Assembly (NCBI RefSeq): GCF_013415325.1
Contig: NZ_JACBYE010000010.1
Location: 1-64,000 of the forward strand
DNA length: 64,000 nt
Direction of reading: 5' to 3'
Source of the DNA: Sanguibacter inulinus
GTDB lineage: Bacteria; Actinomycetota; Actinomycetes; Actinomycetales; Cellulomonadaceae
A program made the translations under genes and the position numbers. Positions 1-9,147 of this stretch are shown piece after piece. A model generated the notes under the pieces. The model was not told where the DNA came from. It was given only the letters and a program-made list of their open reading frames with translations, and did no database searches. The first letter of the stretch is position 1; each line of letters opens with the position of its first letter.

Positions 1-37
1 TCTCGACCCCACCCTCCACACCCCCCGAGGACCTGTC

Positions 38-1030
38 ATGCCGCACTTCGACCTCCCGCTCGACCAGCTCGTCACCTACCTGCCCGACCGCGAGGAACCC
101 GCCGACCTCGACGAGTTCTGGCACCGGACCCTGACCGAGCAGGACGCCGAGCACCCCCTCGACGTGACCTTCGAGAGGGTCGACACCGGCCTGACCGAGA
201 TCGTCACCGAGGACGTCACCTTCACGGGCTTCGGCGGGCAACCGGTCAAGGGCTGGTTCCACAGGCCGGTCCGGCTCGAGGGCCCCCTGCCGACTGTCGT
301 CACCTACATCGGCTACGGCGGCGGTCGCGGCCTGAGCCACGAGTCCGTGCTGCACGCTGCGGCCGGGCACGCGACGCTCGTCATGGACAACCGGGGGCAG
401 GGCAGCGGCCACCGCGTCGGGGCGACCGGCGACGCGGGGCCGACAGGTTCGCACGCGGCAGGCTTCCTCACCGCCGGGATCGAGTCTCCCGAGACGTACT
501 TCTACACACGTATCTTCACCGATGCCGAGCGGGCGGTCCGCGCGGCCCGGCGGCACACAGCGGTCGACTCGTCGGCGGTCCTGGTCTCGGGAGGTTCGCA
601 GGGCGGCGCGCTGTCCCTCGCCGCAGCAGCGCTCACCGAGCTGCGCGACGGTCTCGGCGAGCCTGCGCTGCGTGGCGCGATCGTCGACGTGCCCTTCCTC
701 GCGCACGTCCGCCGGGCGTCGGTGCTCACCTCCGCCCGTCCCTACGGCGAGCTCGTCGAGTACCTGCACACCCACCGCGACAGCATCGAGCAGACCTTCC
801 GCACCCTCAGCTATGTCGACGGCGTGAACCTCGCTGCCCGGACCACGGTCCCGGCGATGTTCTCGGTCGGTCTCATGGACGAGATCTGCCCGCCGTCGAC
901 CGTCTACGCGGCCTACAACCACTACGCGGGACCAAAGGAGATGGTCGTGTACCCCTACAACGGCCACGAGAACGGCGGAGCGTTCCAGGAGGTCGAGCAC
1001 CTGCGCTTCGCCCGGGAGCACCTCGGCTGA
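38..1030 (+). CDS. axe: Acetylxylan esterase / cephalosporin-C deacetylase (CE7 family)
   Basis: 330-residue alpha/beta hydrolase that should remove acetyl groups from xylo-oligosaccharides or similar acetyl esters, most likely in the cytoplasm because no signal peptide is visible. All three CE7 signatures are present: RGQG in DNRGQGSG, the nucleophile elbow GGSQGG, and a C-terminal GHENGG carrying the catalytic His. SVGLMDEICPP holds the likely catalytic Asp. The length matches the roughly 320-residue family norm. The start is supported by GAGG 7 nt upstream of the ATG. What lies upstream is outside the window, so its operon is unknown. The family is clear; the natural substrate is inferred. 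Confidence 0.9.
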   Translation: MPHFDLPLDQLVTYLPDREEPADLDEFWHRTLTEQDAEHPLDVTFERVDTGLTEIVTEDVTFTGFGGQPVKGWFHRPVRLEGPLPTVVTYIGYGGGRGLSHESVLHAAAGHATLVMDNRGQGSGHRVGATGDAGPTGSHAAGFLTAGIESPETYFYTRIFTDAERAVRAARRHTAVDSSAVLVSGGSQGGALSLAAAALTELRDGLGEPALRGAIVDVPFLAHVRRASVLTSARPYGELVEYLHTHRDSIEQTFRTLSYVDGVNLAARTTVPAMFSVGLMDEICPPSTVYAAYNHYAGPKEMVVYPYNGHENGGAFQEVEHLRFAREHLG

Positions 1031-1142
1031 GGTGCGGGCAGGCCGCCGGGGCACCGGGGGGCTTGTGGGTGAAGTTCTGCCGACCTAGGCTGGTCGTCTG
1101 GTCATGACGCGGCTGGTACGACGTCAGGTGGGAGAACCGGCG

Positions 1143-1970
1143 ATGACCAGCTCGACCTCGACCTCGGCGGCACGTGCCGTCCGGGGCGACCCGTCCCCAG
1201 ACCCAGCGACCGCCGAGCGCGACATGACCACAGCGGTGTGGTCGGCCCAGCTCCGGGAGCACGCCGTCGGCATGGTGATGGAGTGCCTCGGCCTCCCAGC
1301 CTCCGAGGCGCGGAGCCTGCTCGAGAGCTGCGCCGAGGTGCACGGCGTGCCCGTGGAGAACCTCAGCCGCTGGATCGTCGACGACCTGTCGAGGGCGGGG
1401 AGCGCGCACTCCCACGTCGTGGCGGCCTTCTTGTCCGACCCCCTCGTCCCGGCCACGGCGCCGGACCGGCGCCACTTCAGGGTCGTGGACGTCGACGGGC
1501 ACGTCCTCTACAGGCCCACCTACGACGCGTGCGAGCTGGTCCGTCAGGTCGGCACGGCCCCGGCCGGTGCTGTCGTCCAGGTCGAGGCGGCCGACGGGAC
1601 GTGGGTCGACGGTGTCGGCCGGTGGTCCGGGATCCTGGGGATGGTCTCGCTCGAGCCGCAGGTCCTCGCCGAGACGGACGCCGTCGTGCTGGCGGACCCG
1701 GCGACGTCGGACGGGGGGACGGTGTGGCGCATGGCCTTGCTCGACCACCAGGGGCGGGCCCTCGCGGAAGGCACGCTCCCGCCGCGCGCAGCCCCCACTC
1801 CCGACCGCTCGCTCGTCGAGCGCGTGCTGCACGGGATGGGCCTGGCGCGCGTCGGCGACTGGGTGGGGTCGAGCGGAGGCGGGGACCGTCCCTTCCACGT
1901 CGCCAGGATCCGCCAGGCCGAGGCGTCGTCGCCGTACCAGCCGGCGCGGGGCCACAGCGCTCGTACCTGA
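1143..1970 (+). CDS. ANTAR-like domain protein
   Basis: 275-residue soluble protein. Residues about 30-85 form a helical segment resembling ANTAR RNA-binding modules: an alanine/leucine-rich helix, then GLPASEARSLLESCAEVHG and a final helix. The remainder, about residues 100-275, is mixed alpha/beta and I do not recognise it. Start chosen at ATG 1143 because GGTGGGAG lies just upstream; an in-frame ATG at 1104 has no such site. It converges on a GAF/SpoIIE phosphatase gene 31 bp away. That pairing fits stress signalling, but ANTAR function here is a similarity-based inference and the domain is divergent. Confidence 0.6.
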   Translation: MTSSTSTSAARAVRGDPSPDPATAERDMTTAVWSAQLREHAVGMVMECLGLPASEARSLLESCAEVHGVPVENLSRWIVDDLSRAGSAHSHVVAAFLSDPLVPATAPDRRHFRVVDVDGHVLYRPTYDACELVRQVGTAPAGAVVQVEAADGTWVDGVGRWSGILGMVSLEPQVLAETDAVVLADPATSDGGTVWRMALLDHQGRALAEGTLPPRAAPTPDRSLVERVLHGMGLARVGDWVGSSGGGDRPFHVARIRQAEASSPYQPARGHSART

Positions 1971-2001
1971 GCGCGGCGCGGACCCGGGCTGTGGCAGACG
2001 G

Positions 2002-3702
2002 TTAGACGTCCTGCGGCATCGCCCGGACCAGCACGAGCGCCACGTCGTCCGCCTCGGCTCCCGGGGCGAGCGTCGCCAGGACGTGGTCGGCCAGGTCGTC
2101 GACCGAGAGGTCCTGCCGGCCCGCGAGGGTGCGGGTCAGCAGGTCGATGCTCGTGGAGAGCAGGACACCACGACGCTCGACGAGCCCGTCGGTGTAGAGG
2201 AACAACGTGTCGCCGTCGCGCAGCTCGACCTCGTGGTCGTGCCGCTCGGCCGTGGGCAGCAGCCCGACGAGCACGTCGTTGGGGCGGTGCAGCAGCTCGA
2301 CGGTCCCGTCGGCCCGCAGCAGGACGGGGTAGGGGTGCCCGGCGTTCGACCACCGCAGGGTCCGGACCCCGCGCGCCCTGTCGGCCTCGCTCTGCTCGAT
2401 GCGTGCGACCACGGCCGTGGCTGTCGCCCCGCTCCCGAGCGCGAGGCCCAGGACGGCCTTGTCGGTCTCCTCGAGCACGGCCGAGGGGCAGCCGCCCGTG
2501 ACGTACGCGATGGTCCGCACGATGCCCCGCAGCTGGGCCATGGTCGCGGCCGCCCGGTGGTCGTGCCCGGTGACGTCGCCGACGACGACTGTCGTCGCGC
2601 CGTCCTTGGTGACGAAGGCGTCGTACCAGTCCCCGCCGATCTCGAGGTCGTCACCGGCTGGCTGGTAGCGGACCACGACCTCGAGGTCGCGGGGCGTGGG
2701 CGGCGGGGTGAGCAGCGAGTGCTGCAGCTCGATCGACCCTTCGCGGGCCTGCCGGGCGCGGATCTCGTTGAGCTCGGCGTGGGCCCGCAGGTAGTCGATC
2801 TGCGCGCGCTGCCACTCCGAGGCGCGCACGGCCGAGGCGACCGCGGAGGTCGTGAGCATCATGAACTGCCTCTGCGAGGCGTCGAAGGGTCTGTGCGGAC
2901 GTGCGCGCATCACCAGGACGCCACCGGGGGCGCTGTCTCCGTCCACCTCGAGCGGGGCGACGAAGGTCCTCTCGTGCACGACGGGGCGGCCTGTCGTGCG
3001 GACCTTGTCCACCAACCCGGTCGGGAGCTCGGCGAGCAGCGCGTCGTCGCTCGTCGCGGCGAGCCGGATCCCCGAGGGCGACGGCAGGTAGACGGCGCAG
3101 GCCTCGACGTCGGCCGTGCCGCCGAGCAGGTCGACGACGGTCCGGGCGAGGTCTTCGGTGCTGCCCCGGTGCTCCTGGAGCGCGACGTGCAGCGCGTCGA
3201 CCGTGCTGAGGCGCCGACGGTCGACCACCTGGCTCGTCGTCTCCGTCGCGATGTCGAGGACACCGACGACCTCACCGGCGTCGTCGACGAGAGGGGAGTA
3301 CGAGAAGGTGAAATAGGTCTCCTCGTCGAAGCCCGAGCGGTTCATCAGCAGCGGGGTGTCGACGCTCCACGTGGGACGGCGGGTCGTGAGGACCTCGTCG
3401 AAGAGCGGGCCGACGTCGTCCCAGATCTCCGCCCACACCTCGTGCGCCGGTGCGCCGAGGGCCCACAGCCGCTTCTGCGTGCCGAGCATCTCGCGGTACC
3501 CGTCGTTGTAGACCATCGTCAGCTCGGGCCCCCACACGAACATCACGGGGAAGCGCGTGCTGAAGCACATCCGGGCGGTCTGCCGCAGCGACTCGTCCCA
3601 GGTCGAGATCGGACCGAGCGGTGTCTGCTCCCACGGGAAGGCGAGCGTGGCGGCGCCCATGTCGCTGCTCAGCGCCGTCGGCGCGAACCACTCAGAATCC
3701 AT
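2002..3702 (-). CDS. PAS-GAF-SpoIIE (PP2C-type) serine phosphatase
   Basis: 566 residues. The N-terminal PAS-like module contains FVWGPELTMVYNDGYREMLG. A GAF-like region follows at about 175-330. The C-terminal SpoIIE/RsbU-type phosphatase has the metal-binding landmarks GGDWYDAF, VVVGDVTGHD, SNAGHPYP and LFLYTDGLVERR. Such proteins dephosphorylate anti-anti-sigma factors in response to a signal sensed by PAS/GAF. It has no transmembrane segment. Start set at ATG 3702 because homologous sequence begins there and a TACGCT -10-like box lies 6 nt before it, suggesting a leaderless mRNA; the frame stays open to 3891 without coding character. No anti-sigma partner is adjacent. Confidence 0.88.
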   Translation of the reverse strand: MDSEWFAPTALSSDMGAATLAFPWEQTPLGPISTWDESLRQTARMCFSTRFPVMFVWGPELTMVYNDGYREMLGTQKRLWALGAPAHEVWAEIWDDVGPLFDEVLTTRRPTWSVDTPLLMNRSGFDEETYFTFSYSPLVDDAGEVVGVLDIATETTSQVVDRRRLSTVDALHVALQEHRGSTEDLARTVVDLLGGTADVEACAVYLPSPSGIRLAATSDDALLAELPTGLVDKVRTTGRPVVHERTFVAPLEVDGDSAPGGVLVMRARPHRPFDASQRQFMMLTTSAVASAVRASEWQRAQIDYLRAHAELNEIRARQAREGSIELQHSLLTPPPTPRDLEVVVRYQPAGDDLEIGGDWYDAFVTKDGATTVVVGDVTGHDHRAAATMAQLRGIVRTIAYVTGGCPSAVLEETDKAVLGLALGSGATATAVVARIEQSEADRARGVRTLRWSNAGHPYPVLLRADGTVELLHRPNDVLVGLLPTAERHDHEVELRDGDTLFLYTDGLVERRGVLLSTSIDLLTRTLAGRQDLSVDDLADHVLATLAPGAEADDVALVLVRAMPQDV

Positions 3703-3708
3703 CGGACC

Positions 3709-3714
3709 AGCGTA
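3709..3714 (-). promoter_or_regulatory. -10 box for leaderless SpoIIE phosphatase mRNA
   Basis: Reads TACGCT on the minus strand, 6 nt before ATG 3702. It matches the TANNNT spacing seen at nine other genes in this window. No convincing -35 was found. Confidence 0.5.
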
Positions 3715-3970
3715 GTGGCCCTCAGGCACCGAGATCCGCGTGCAGCCGACGACGACAGAGGCGGCTCCGGCGCCCCGTGCCAGGGCCGATCTGGCACCCT
3801 GCCCGCGTAGCCCGACGGCTCGCCGACACCTGTCGTCCACAAGGAGAAGTTCGTCCTGGTCGCCTCTTGCGCAGCACGGTAAAGTTCGCACGACTGCCCT
3901 GTGCCCGATCCGCCTCGCTCACGAGGGGGAGGGCCGGTGGAGCGGTACCACCATCGGGAGGGACTGGACC

Positions 3971-4393
3971 GTGAGCGAGCCGACAGGTCGACGTGCGCCA
4001 GGAGCGCAGGCCGGACCAGCCCTGCAGCAGGGGCACCCTGTGCACCCCGGGCACGGCCACATCGTGCTGCGCTTCTCCGACGGCACCGAGCACAGGCTGC
4101 GCGGCATGACCCTCGTCGGCCGCAGCCCGCAGGCCGAGCCCGGAGAGGTCATCACCGACCTCGTCTCCGTCGTCGACCCGGGCCGCTCCGTCTCCAAGAC
4201 CCACCTGCTCGTCGGCATGGACGCCCGCGGGCTGTTCGTCCAGGACCGCCGCTCGACCAACGGCACCGTCGTCACGCTCCCCGACGCCCAGCAGATCCTC
4301 TGCGGCGAGTCCCAGACCGTCCGCGTCCCCGCGGGGGCCACGGTGTCCTTCGGCGACCTCGGCTTCGTCGCCGACGCTGTCGAGCAGGACTGA
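3971..4393 (+). CDS. fhaA: FHA domain protein, first gene of the kinase/Fn3 operon
   Basis: 140-residue phosphothreonine-binding protein. The single FHA domain spans about 40-135 with the usual signature: RGMTLVGRSP (Gly-Arg), SKTHLLV (Ser-x-x-His) and RRSTNGT (Asn-Gly). It probably docks a protein phosphorylated by the PknB-type kinase three genes downstream. GTG 3971 is chosen because GGGAGG lies 8 nt upstream. The frame stays open further 5' but lacks FHA-like sequence. The PP2C gene starts 1 nt after its stop. The gene symbol is descriptive. Confidence 0.85.
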   Translation: MSEPTGRRAPGAQAGPALQQGHPVHPGHGHIVLRFSDGTEHRLRGMTLVGRSPQAEPGEVITDLVSVVDPGRSVSKTHLLVGMDARGLFVQDRRSTNGTVVTLPDAQQILCGESQTVRVPAGATVSFGDLGFVADAVEQD

Positions 4394-4394
4394 G

Positions 4395-5264
4395 ATGGCT
4401 GCCGTGTACACCACCTGGGGGACCGCGACCGACACCGGACGCGTGCGCACCCTCAACGAAGACGCCCTGCTGGCCCTGCCCCCGGTGTTCCTCGTCGCCG
4501 ACGGCATGGGCGGGCACGAGGCCGGTGACGTCGCCAGCCGCGTGGTCGTCGAAGAGTGCTCGGTCCTCGTGGGCCGCACCTCCGTGACCATCGAGGACGT
4601 CCAGGACTGCCTCGAGCGCGCCGTCGCCCGCATGCACGACATCCTCGGCGACCGCAGCGGCGGCGCGACAGTTGCCGGGGCCGCCGTCGCCACCCACGAG
4701 GGCGCGCCCTACTGGCTCGTCTTCAACATCGGCGACTCGAGGGTCTACAGGCTCTCGACCGACGGCTTCGCGCAGGTGAGCGTCGACCACTCCGTCGTCC
4801 AGGAGCTCCTCGACTCCGGCAGGCTCTCCGAGGACGAGGCCGTCACCCACGCCGACCGCCACGTCGTCACCCGGGCCCTCGCGACAGACTCCTCCTTCGA
4901 GCCCGACTACTGGCTGATCCCCGTCGCCCCCGAAGACCGCCTCCTCGTGTGCTCCGACGGTCTCACCGACGAGCTCGACGACGCCGCCCTGCACCGCATC
5001 CTCTCGACCGAGGCCGACCCCCAGGCCGCCGCCGAGTCCCTCGTCGAGGCTGCGCTCGCGGCTGGCGGCCGCGACAACGTGAGCGTCGTCGTCGTCGACG
5101 TCGCCACGGTCTGGAACCACCTCGGCTCGACCGACCTCACCAACGACCACGAGACGACGGTCAGCCGCGACGAGCACGCGGCCGTCGTGTGGGACGAGCA
5201 GAAGCACGGCGCGACCCTGCCCCGCACCGGCGGACCCCGCACGGCCACGGGAGGCCTGCGATGA
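4395..5264 (+). CDS. prpC: PP2C-family serine/threonine phosphatase
   Basis: 289 residues. The PPM fold carries its metal ligands in NEDALL, VADGMGGHEAGD (Asp36-Gly37), CSDGLTDELDD and GGRDNVSVVVVDV. It should reverse phosphorylation by the kinase encoded at 6841-9147. It lacks a membrane anchor; the C-terminal 45 residues look disordered. It lies 1 nt after the FHA gene, and its TGA overlaps the next gene's ATG (ATGA), so translation is probably coupled. Confidence 0.92.
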   Translation: MAAVYTTWGTATDTGRVRTLNEDALLALPPVFLVADGMGGHEAGDVASRVVVEECSVLVGRTSVTIEDVQDCLERAVARMHDILGDRSGGATVAGAAVATHEGAPYWLVFNIGDSRVYRLSTDGFAQVSVDHSVVQELLDSGRLSEDEAVTHADRHVVTRALATDSSFEPDYWLIPVAPEDRLLVCSDGLTDELDDAALHRILSTEADPQAAAESLVEAALAAGGRDNVSVVVVDVATVWNHLGSTDLTNDHETTVSRDEHAAVVWDEQKHGATLPRTGGPRTATGGLR

Positions 5265-6844
5265 TCGTCCCCGTCTACACCCCGGGCGACTGGGTGGCCG
5301 TGGTCACCGACGGCGCCGTCGCGCTGCTCCCGCCGACCATCGACGAAGACCGCCTCACCCAGGTGTGGGACGCTCTGCGCGAGAGCTCCGACCTCACCCA
5401 CAGCCTCACGGTCCTCGCCCGCGGCGGTCTCGTGGGCCTGCCGCCCTTCGCGCTCGTCTCGGTCGTCGACGGGCACGTGCGCGGGTTCCTGCGCGGCGAC
5501 GTCAGGCTCTTCACCGCCGACGCCGACGGCACCCACGAGCACTCCGCAGCGCACGTGGCCACCTGGGCCGAGATCAACGTCGCCGACGCCGGAGCCGTGA
5601 CTGTCGCCGTCCCCGCCCAGGTCGCCCCCGAGCGTCGTGGACCCCGGATGCCCGCGCTCGCGGCCGTCGTGCGGGCGTCGAGCGTCGAGGTCAGCCTGCG
5701 CGCGGGCGTCGAGGCACCCTCACCCGTCCCGCCGGTCCGCGAGCCCGCGGCCGGGGCGCCGGCTGCCTCCGAGACGACCACCAAGGACGGGCTCGACGCG
5801 GACGCCCTCGACGGGGAGCAGCCCCTCGACCCGAGCATCCCGGTCCCGGGCCGCGCCGCCCGGCGTGCCCTGGTCACCGACGAGCCCGTGGCCGGTGCCC
5901 GGACCAGCCACGCGGCGACAGCCCCGGCGGCACCCCAGCCGAGCCCCGACCCGGTCCGCGACGCCGAGCGTGCCCGCGAGTACGTCGCCCGCCGGGCCCG
6001 CGCGACAGCCGCCCAGGCACCGCTCCGCGACAGGACTTCGGTCCCCGACGCAGCCCCGGCCACCTCGCGCCGCGGCTACGACGCCGCGCGCCGCGCGGAG
6101 CCCGTCGTGGTCCCCGCGACGTCGGCGACCTCCGCCTCGCCCCTCGTGGCGCGCGCGGACGAGGTGGCACCGCCGCCCCCGCCCGCGACCTCTGCGCCGG
6201 TCGTGCCGTCGGTCACCCCCGTGCCGGTGCCTCCAGCAGCACCCGCGCCCACCGCTCCTGCGCCGGGCGGCCTCGACCCCGCGCTCGTCGACCCCACCTT
6301 CGCCGAGATGACCGTGGTCCCGGCCGCCGAGCCCGAGCCCGTCGCGCTCGAGCTCACGGGGCCTGACGTCTCTGCGCTCGTCGACGACGACGACAGGTAC
6401 GGCAGCACGGTGCTCTCGACGAGCCTCGTCGAGATCCGTCGGCAGATGAACAACCGCGAGCCGGACGCCCTCCCCGGGCCCTTCCCCGTGCCCGCGGTCC
6501 CGAGGGTCCACAAGATCCGGATGTCCTCAGGGCTGCTCGTGCCGCTCGACCGTGCGGTGCTCATCGGGCGTGCGCCCGTGGTCTCGCGCGTCGCAGCGCG
6601 CGACCTGCCCAGGCTCGTCACCGTGGTCAGCCCGAACCAGGACATCTCGAGGACCCACGCCCAGGTGCACACCGACGGCGAAGACGTCCTGGTGACGGAC
6701 CTCAACTCGACCAACGGCATGCTGCTCACCGAGGCCGGCCACCCGCCGCGCAGGCTGCGCTCCGGCGAGCCGACCCCGATCGCCCCGGGCGCCCTCGTGG
6801 ACCTGGGCGACGGCGTGACCTTCACGCTGGAACGTGACAGGTGA
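5261..6844 (+). CDS. FHA domain adaptor with long Pro/Ala-rich linker
   Basis: 527 residues in three parts. The N-terminal globular region (about 1-125) is unassigned. A low-complexity Ala/Pro/Arg/Asp linker follows (about 140-400). The C-terminal FHA domain (about 430-525) is recognised by VLIGRAP, ISRTHAQVHTD and DLNSTNGML. It is a likely phospho-dependent scaffold for the neighbouring kinase. It starts in an ATGA overlap with prpC and ends in a GTGA overlap with the kinase, so the three are a translationally coupled set. The N-terminal domain's role is unknown. Confidence 0.82.
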   Translation: MIVPVYTPGDWVAVVTDGAVALLPPTIDEDRLTQVWDALRESSDLTHSLTVLARGGLVGLPPFALVSVVDGHVRGFLRGDVRLFTADADGTHEHSAAHVATWAEINVADAGAVTVAVPAQVAPERRGPRMPALAAVVRASSVEVSLRAGVEAPSPVPPVREPAAGAPAASETTTKDGLDADALDGEQPLDPSIPVPGRAARRALVTDEPVAGARTSHAATAPAAPQPSPDPVRDAERAREYVARRARATAAQAPLRDRTSVPDAAPATSRRGYDAARRAEPVVVPATSATSASPLVARADEVAPPPPPATSAPVVPSVTPVPVPPAAPAPTAPAPGGLDPALVDPTFAEMTVVPAAEPEPVALELTGPDVSALVDDDDRYGSTVLSTSLVEIRRQMNNREPDALPGPFPVPAVPRVHKIRMSSGLLVPLDRAVLIGRAPVVSRVAARDLPRLVTVVSPNQDISRTHAQVHTDGEDVLVTDLNSTNGMLLTEAGHPPRRLRSGEPTPIAPGALVDLGDGVTFTLERDR

Positions 6845-9147
6845 GCGCCCGCCGGCAGCCCTCGGTCCCCCCGAAGATCCCGGGCTACGAGTTCGTCCGC
6901 CTGCTCGGCATGGGCGGCTTCGCCGACGTCTTCGAGTACCGCCAGGAGCTCCCGCGCCGGTCGGTCGCCGTCAAGGTGCTGCTGTCGGGCTCGCTCGACC
7001 AGGAGGCCCGCGAGGCCTTCTTCGCCGAGGCCAACGTCATGGCCCAGCTGTCCCACCACCCGTCGATCGTCACCGTGTACCACGCGGACATCGCCTCGGA
7101 CGGTCGCCCGTACCTCGTCATGGAGTACTGCTCCCGCCCCGGGCTCGGCACGCGCTACCGCATGGAGCGGTTCACCGTCGCCGAGGTGCTGCGCACAGGC
7201 ATCCGGGTGGCGTCGGCCGTCGAGGCTGCCCACCACCTCGGGATCCTGCACCGCGACATCAAGCCCGCGAACATCCTCGCGACAGACTTCGGCTGGCCGG
7301 CGCTGACGGACTTCGGCATCGCCTCGACCCTCGGCTCCTCGGCTGCGGCGACGGGGATGTCGATCCCGTGGGCGGCGCCCGAGCTGCTCGCCGAGCGTCC
7401 GACGGGCGACGCCCGCGGCGACGTGTACTCCCTCGGTGCGACCATCTACTCCTTGCTCGTGGGACGCTCGCCCTTCGAGGTGCCCGGCCGCAGCAACAGC
7501 CCGGCCGACCTGCTCTCGCGGATCGAGCGCTCGCCGCTGCCCACGATCGACCGCGAAGACGTGCCGCCAGGCCTCTCGGCCGTGCTCGCCCGCGCGATGG
7601 CCAAAGACCCGGACCGCCGGTTCCTCAGCGCCCTCGCGCTCGCGCACGCGCTCCAGCAGGTCGAGCGGTCCATGCACCTGCCCGTGACGAGCATCGACCT
7701 GTCGCAGGACATCCTCCCGGACTCCTCGGCGAGCCGTGGTGACCTCGGCGGACCGCCCGGCGACGGCTCGCGCGACGACCAGGTGACCCGTCTGCGCCCC
7801 GTCGTGAGCATCGACCCCGACGGCGGTACAGGTGGCGCTGGAGGCACTGGCGGTGTCAGCAGCTTCGCGTCGCAGGGCGCCCCTGCGCCCTCGACCCGGG
7901 CGCAGGCCCGTGCCGCACGACGCACGCAGGCACCGCCACCGCCGCCGGCCGACGAAGCCCCGCGCGCCTTCGACGAAGACGCCACGCGTCTGCGACCCAT
8001 CACGACGATCACCGCGCAGACGGCCGTCCCCGAGCCGGGCCGCGACGCGCGGTCCTGGGGCTCGACCGACGGTGTGCGCACGACGACGGGCGGCACGGCT
8101 GCGCGTCGCGACGACGCGTCACGCGGGCCTGCGCAGGACGCCGCGCAGCAGCACCCTGCAGGTTCTCCGGGGCAGCAGCCGTACGCAGCCTCGCAGTACG
8201 CGGACCCGCAGTACGCCGACCTCCGGTACGCAGACCCGGCGCAGGCAGGTCTCGGGCAGACAGGGTCTGGGCCCACCGGGCCGCAGCACGACGACTCGCT
8301 GTACCCGTCGTACCCCTCGTCCCCGTCGTACCCGTCCCACCCGTCGAGCCCGTCGCAGCCTCAGCAGCCCTACCCGCAGCAGGCTCCCTCCGGCTACGCA
8401 GGCGCGCCTCAGGGTGCCGCGCCCACCGACAGCCGGCCCGGGGACGGGCCAGCGGCACCGTGGTACCAGGGGAGCGCCCCGGCAGGGCACGCCCCGGCAG
8501 GCCATGGTGCCCAGCCTGGCGTGCCGACCGCCGCACAGGGCTACCCGGCGCCGGGCCAGCAGCACCTGCCGCTCCCGCGCGGTCCGCAGGCCCCGCTCAG
8601 CCAGCAGGGTCCGCTCGGTCTGCCCCAGGCCCCCTTCAGGCCGGCGGCCACGGCCTTCTCGCCCACCCCGGCCGAGATCCGGTCGCAGCACTACCGCAAG
8701 CCGTCCTCCGACGAGGAGCCCGGACGTCGCGGCCCGCACCGCGGGTGGCTCGTCGGCGCGGGTGCCCTGGTCGTCGCCGCGCTCGTGGTCGTCGGGGTGC
8801 TCACCCTCGGCCGCGGGGCCGACGAGAACCCCCAGGCCGGCGACGACCCCACGTCCACCCCGACCTCCGTCGAGGAGGCCACGGTCCCCGGTCCGGCCAA
8901 GCTGACCGGCGTCGACCAGGGGGACGGCTCTGCGCTGTTCACCTGGGAGAACCCCGACGAGAAGGACGGCGACTCCTACGTGTGGCGCGAGGTCGCCGTC
9001 GACGGTCAGGGCGACGCACGTCGCACCACCGTCACCCAGGTCGAGGTCCCCCTCGACGAGACCACGGGCGTGGTCTGCATCGAGGTGTCCATCGTCCGCC
9101 AGGACGGGCGCGCCTCGACGATGCCCGTGCAGGAGTGCTCCCGATGA
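6841..9147 (+). CDS. pkb2: Transmembrane PknB-type Ser/Thr protein kinase with Fn3-like ectodomain
   Basis: 768 residues. The kinase domain (about 15-280) is complete: Gly loop LLGMGGFADVF, Lys45 in VAVKVLL, HRDIKPAN with catalytic Asp139, TDFG with Asp157, and an activation segment ending PWAAPEL. A long Pro/Gln/Tyr/Ser-rich juxtamembrane linker (about 310-630) follows. One transmembrane helix (about 635-656) leads to an extracellular domain of about 110 residues with Fn3-like strands. There are no PASTA repeats, so it is not a PknB of the peptidoglycan-sensing type. GTG start overlaps the FHA stop, and its TGA overlaps the next ATG. The symbol follows Bifidobacterium usage. Confidence 0.93.
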   Translation: MSARRQPSVPPKIPGYEFVRLLGMGGFADVFEYRQELPRRSVAVKVLLSGSLDQEAREAFFAEANVMAQLSHHPSIVTVYHADIASDGRPYLVMEYCSRPGLGTRYRMERFTVAEVLRTGIRVASAVEAAHHLGILHRDIKPANILATDFGWPALTDFGIASTLGSSAAATGMSIPWAAPELLAERPTGDARGDVYSLGATIYSLLVGRSPFEVPGRSNSPADLLSRIERSPLPTIDREDVPPGLSAVLARAMAKDPDRRFLSALALAHALQQVERSMHLPVTSIDLSQDILPDSSASRGDLGGPPGDGSRDDQVTRLRPVVSIDPDGGTGGAGGTGGVSSFASQGAPAPSTRAQARAARRTQAPPPPPADEAPRAFDEDATRLRPITTITAQTAVPEPGRDARSWGSTDGVRTTTGGTAARRDDASRGPAQDAAQQHPAGSPGQQPYAASQYADPQYADLRYADPAQAGLGQTGSGPTGPQHDDSLYPSYPSSPSYPSHPSSPSQPQQPYPQQAPSGYAGAPQGAAPTDSRPGDGPAAPWYQGSAPAGHAPAGHGAQPGVPTAAQGYPAPGQQHLPLPRGPQAPLSQQGPLGLPQAPFRPAATAFSPTPAEIRSQHYRKPSSDEEPGRRGPHRGWLVGAGALVVAALVVVGVLTLGRGADENPQAGDDPTSTPTSVEEATVPGPAKLTGVDQGDGSALFTWENPDEKDGDSYVWREVAVDGQGDARRTTVTQVEVPLDETTGVVCIEVSIVRQDGRASTMPVQECSR

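Noticed and set aside
1567-3810. Long plus-strand open frame opposite the SpoIIE phosphatase gene
   Set aside because: Arg/Pro/Gly-rich antisense shadow; the minus strand encodes recognisable PAS, GAF and SpoIIE motifs.
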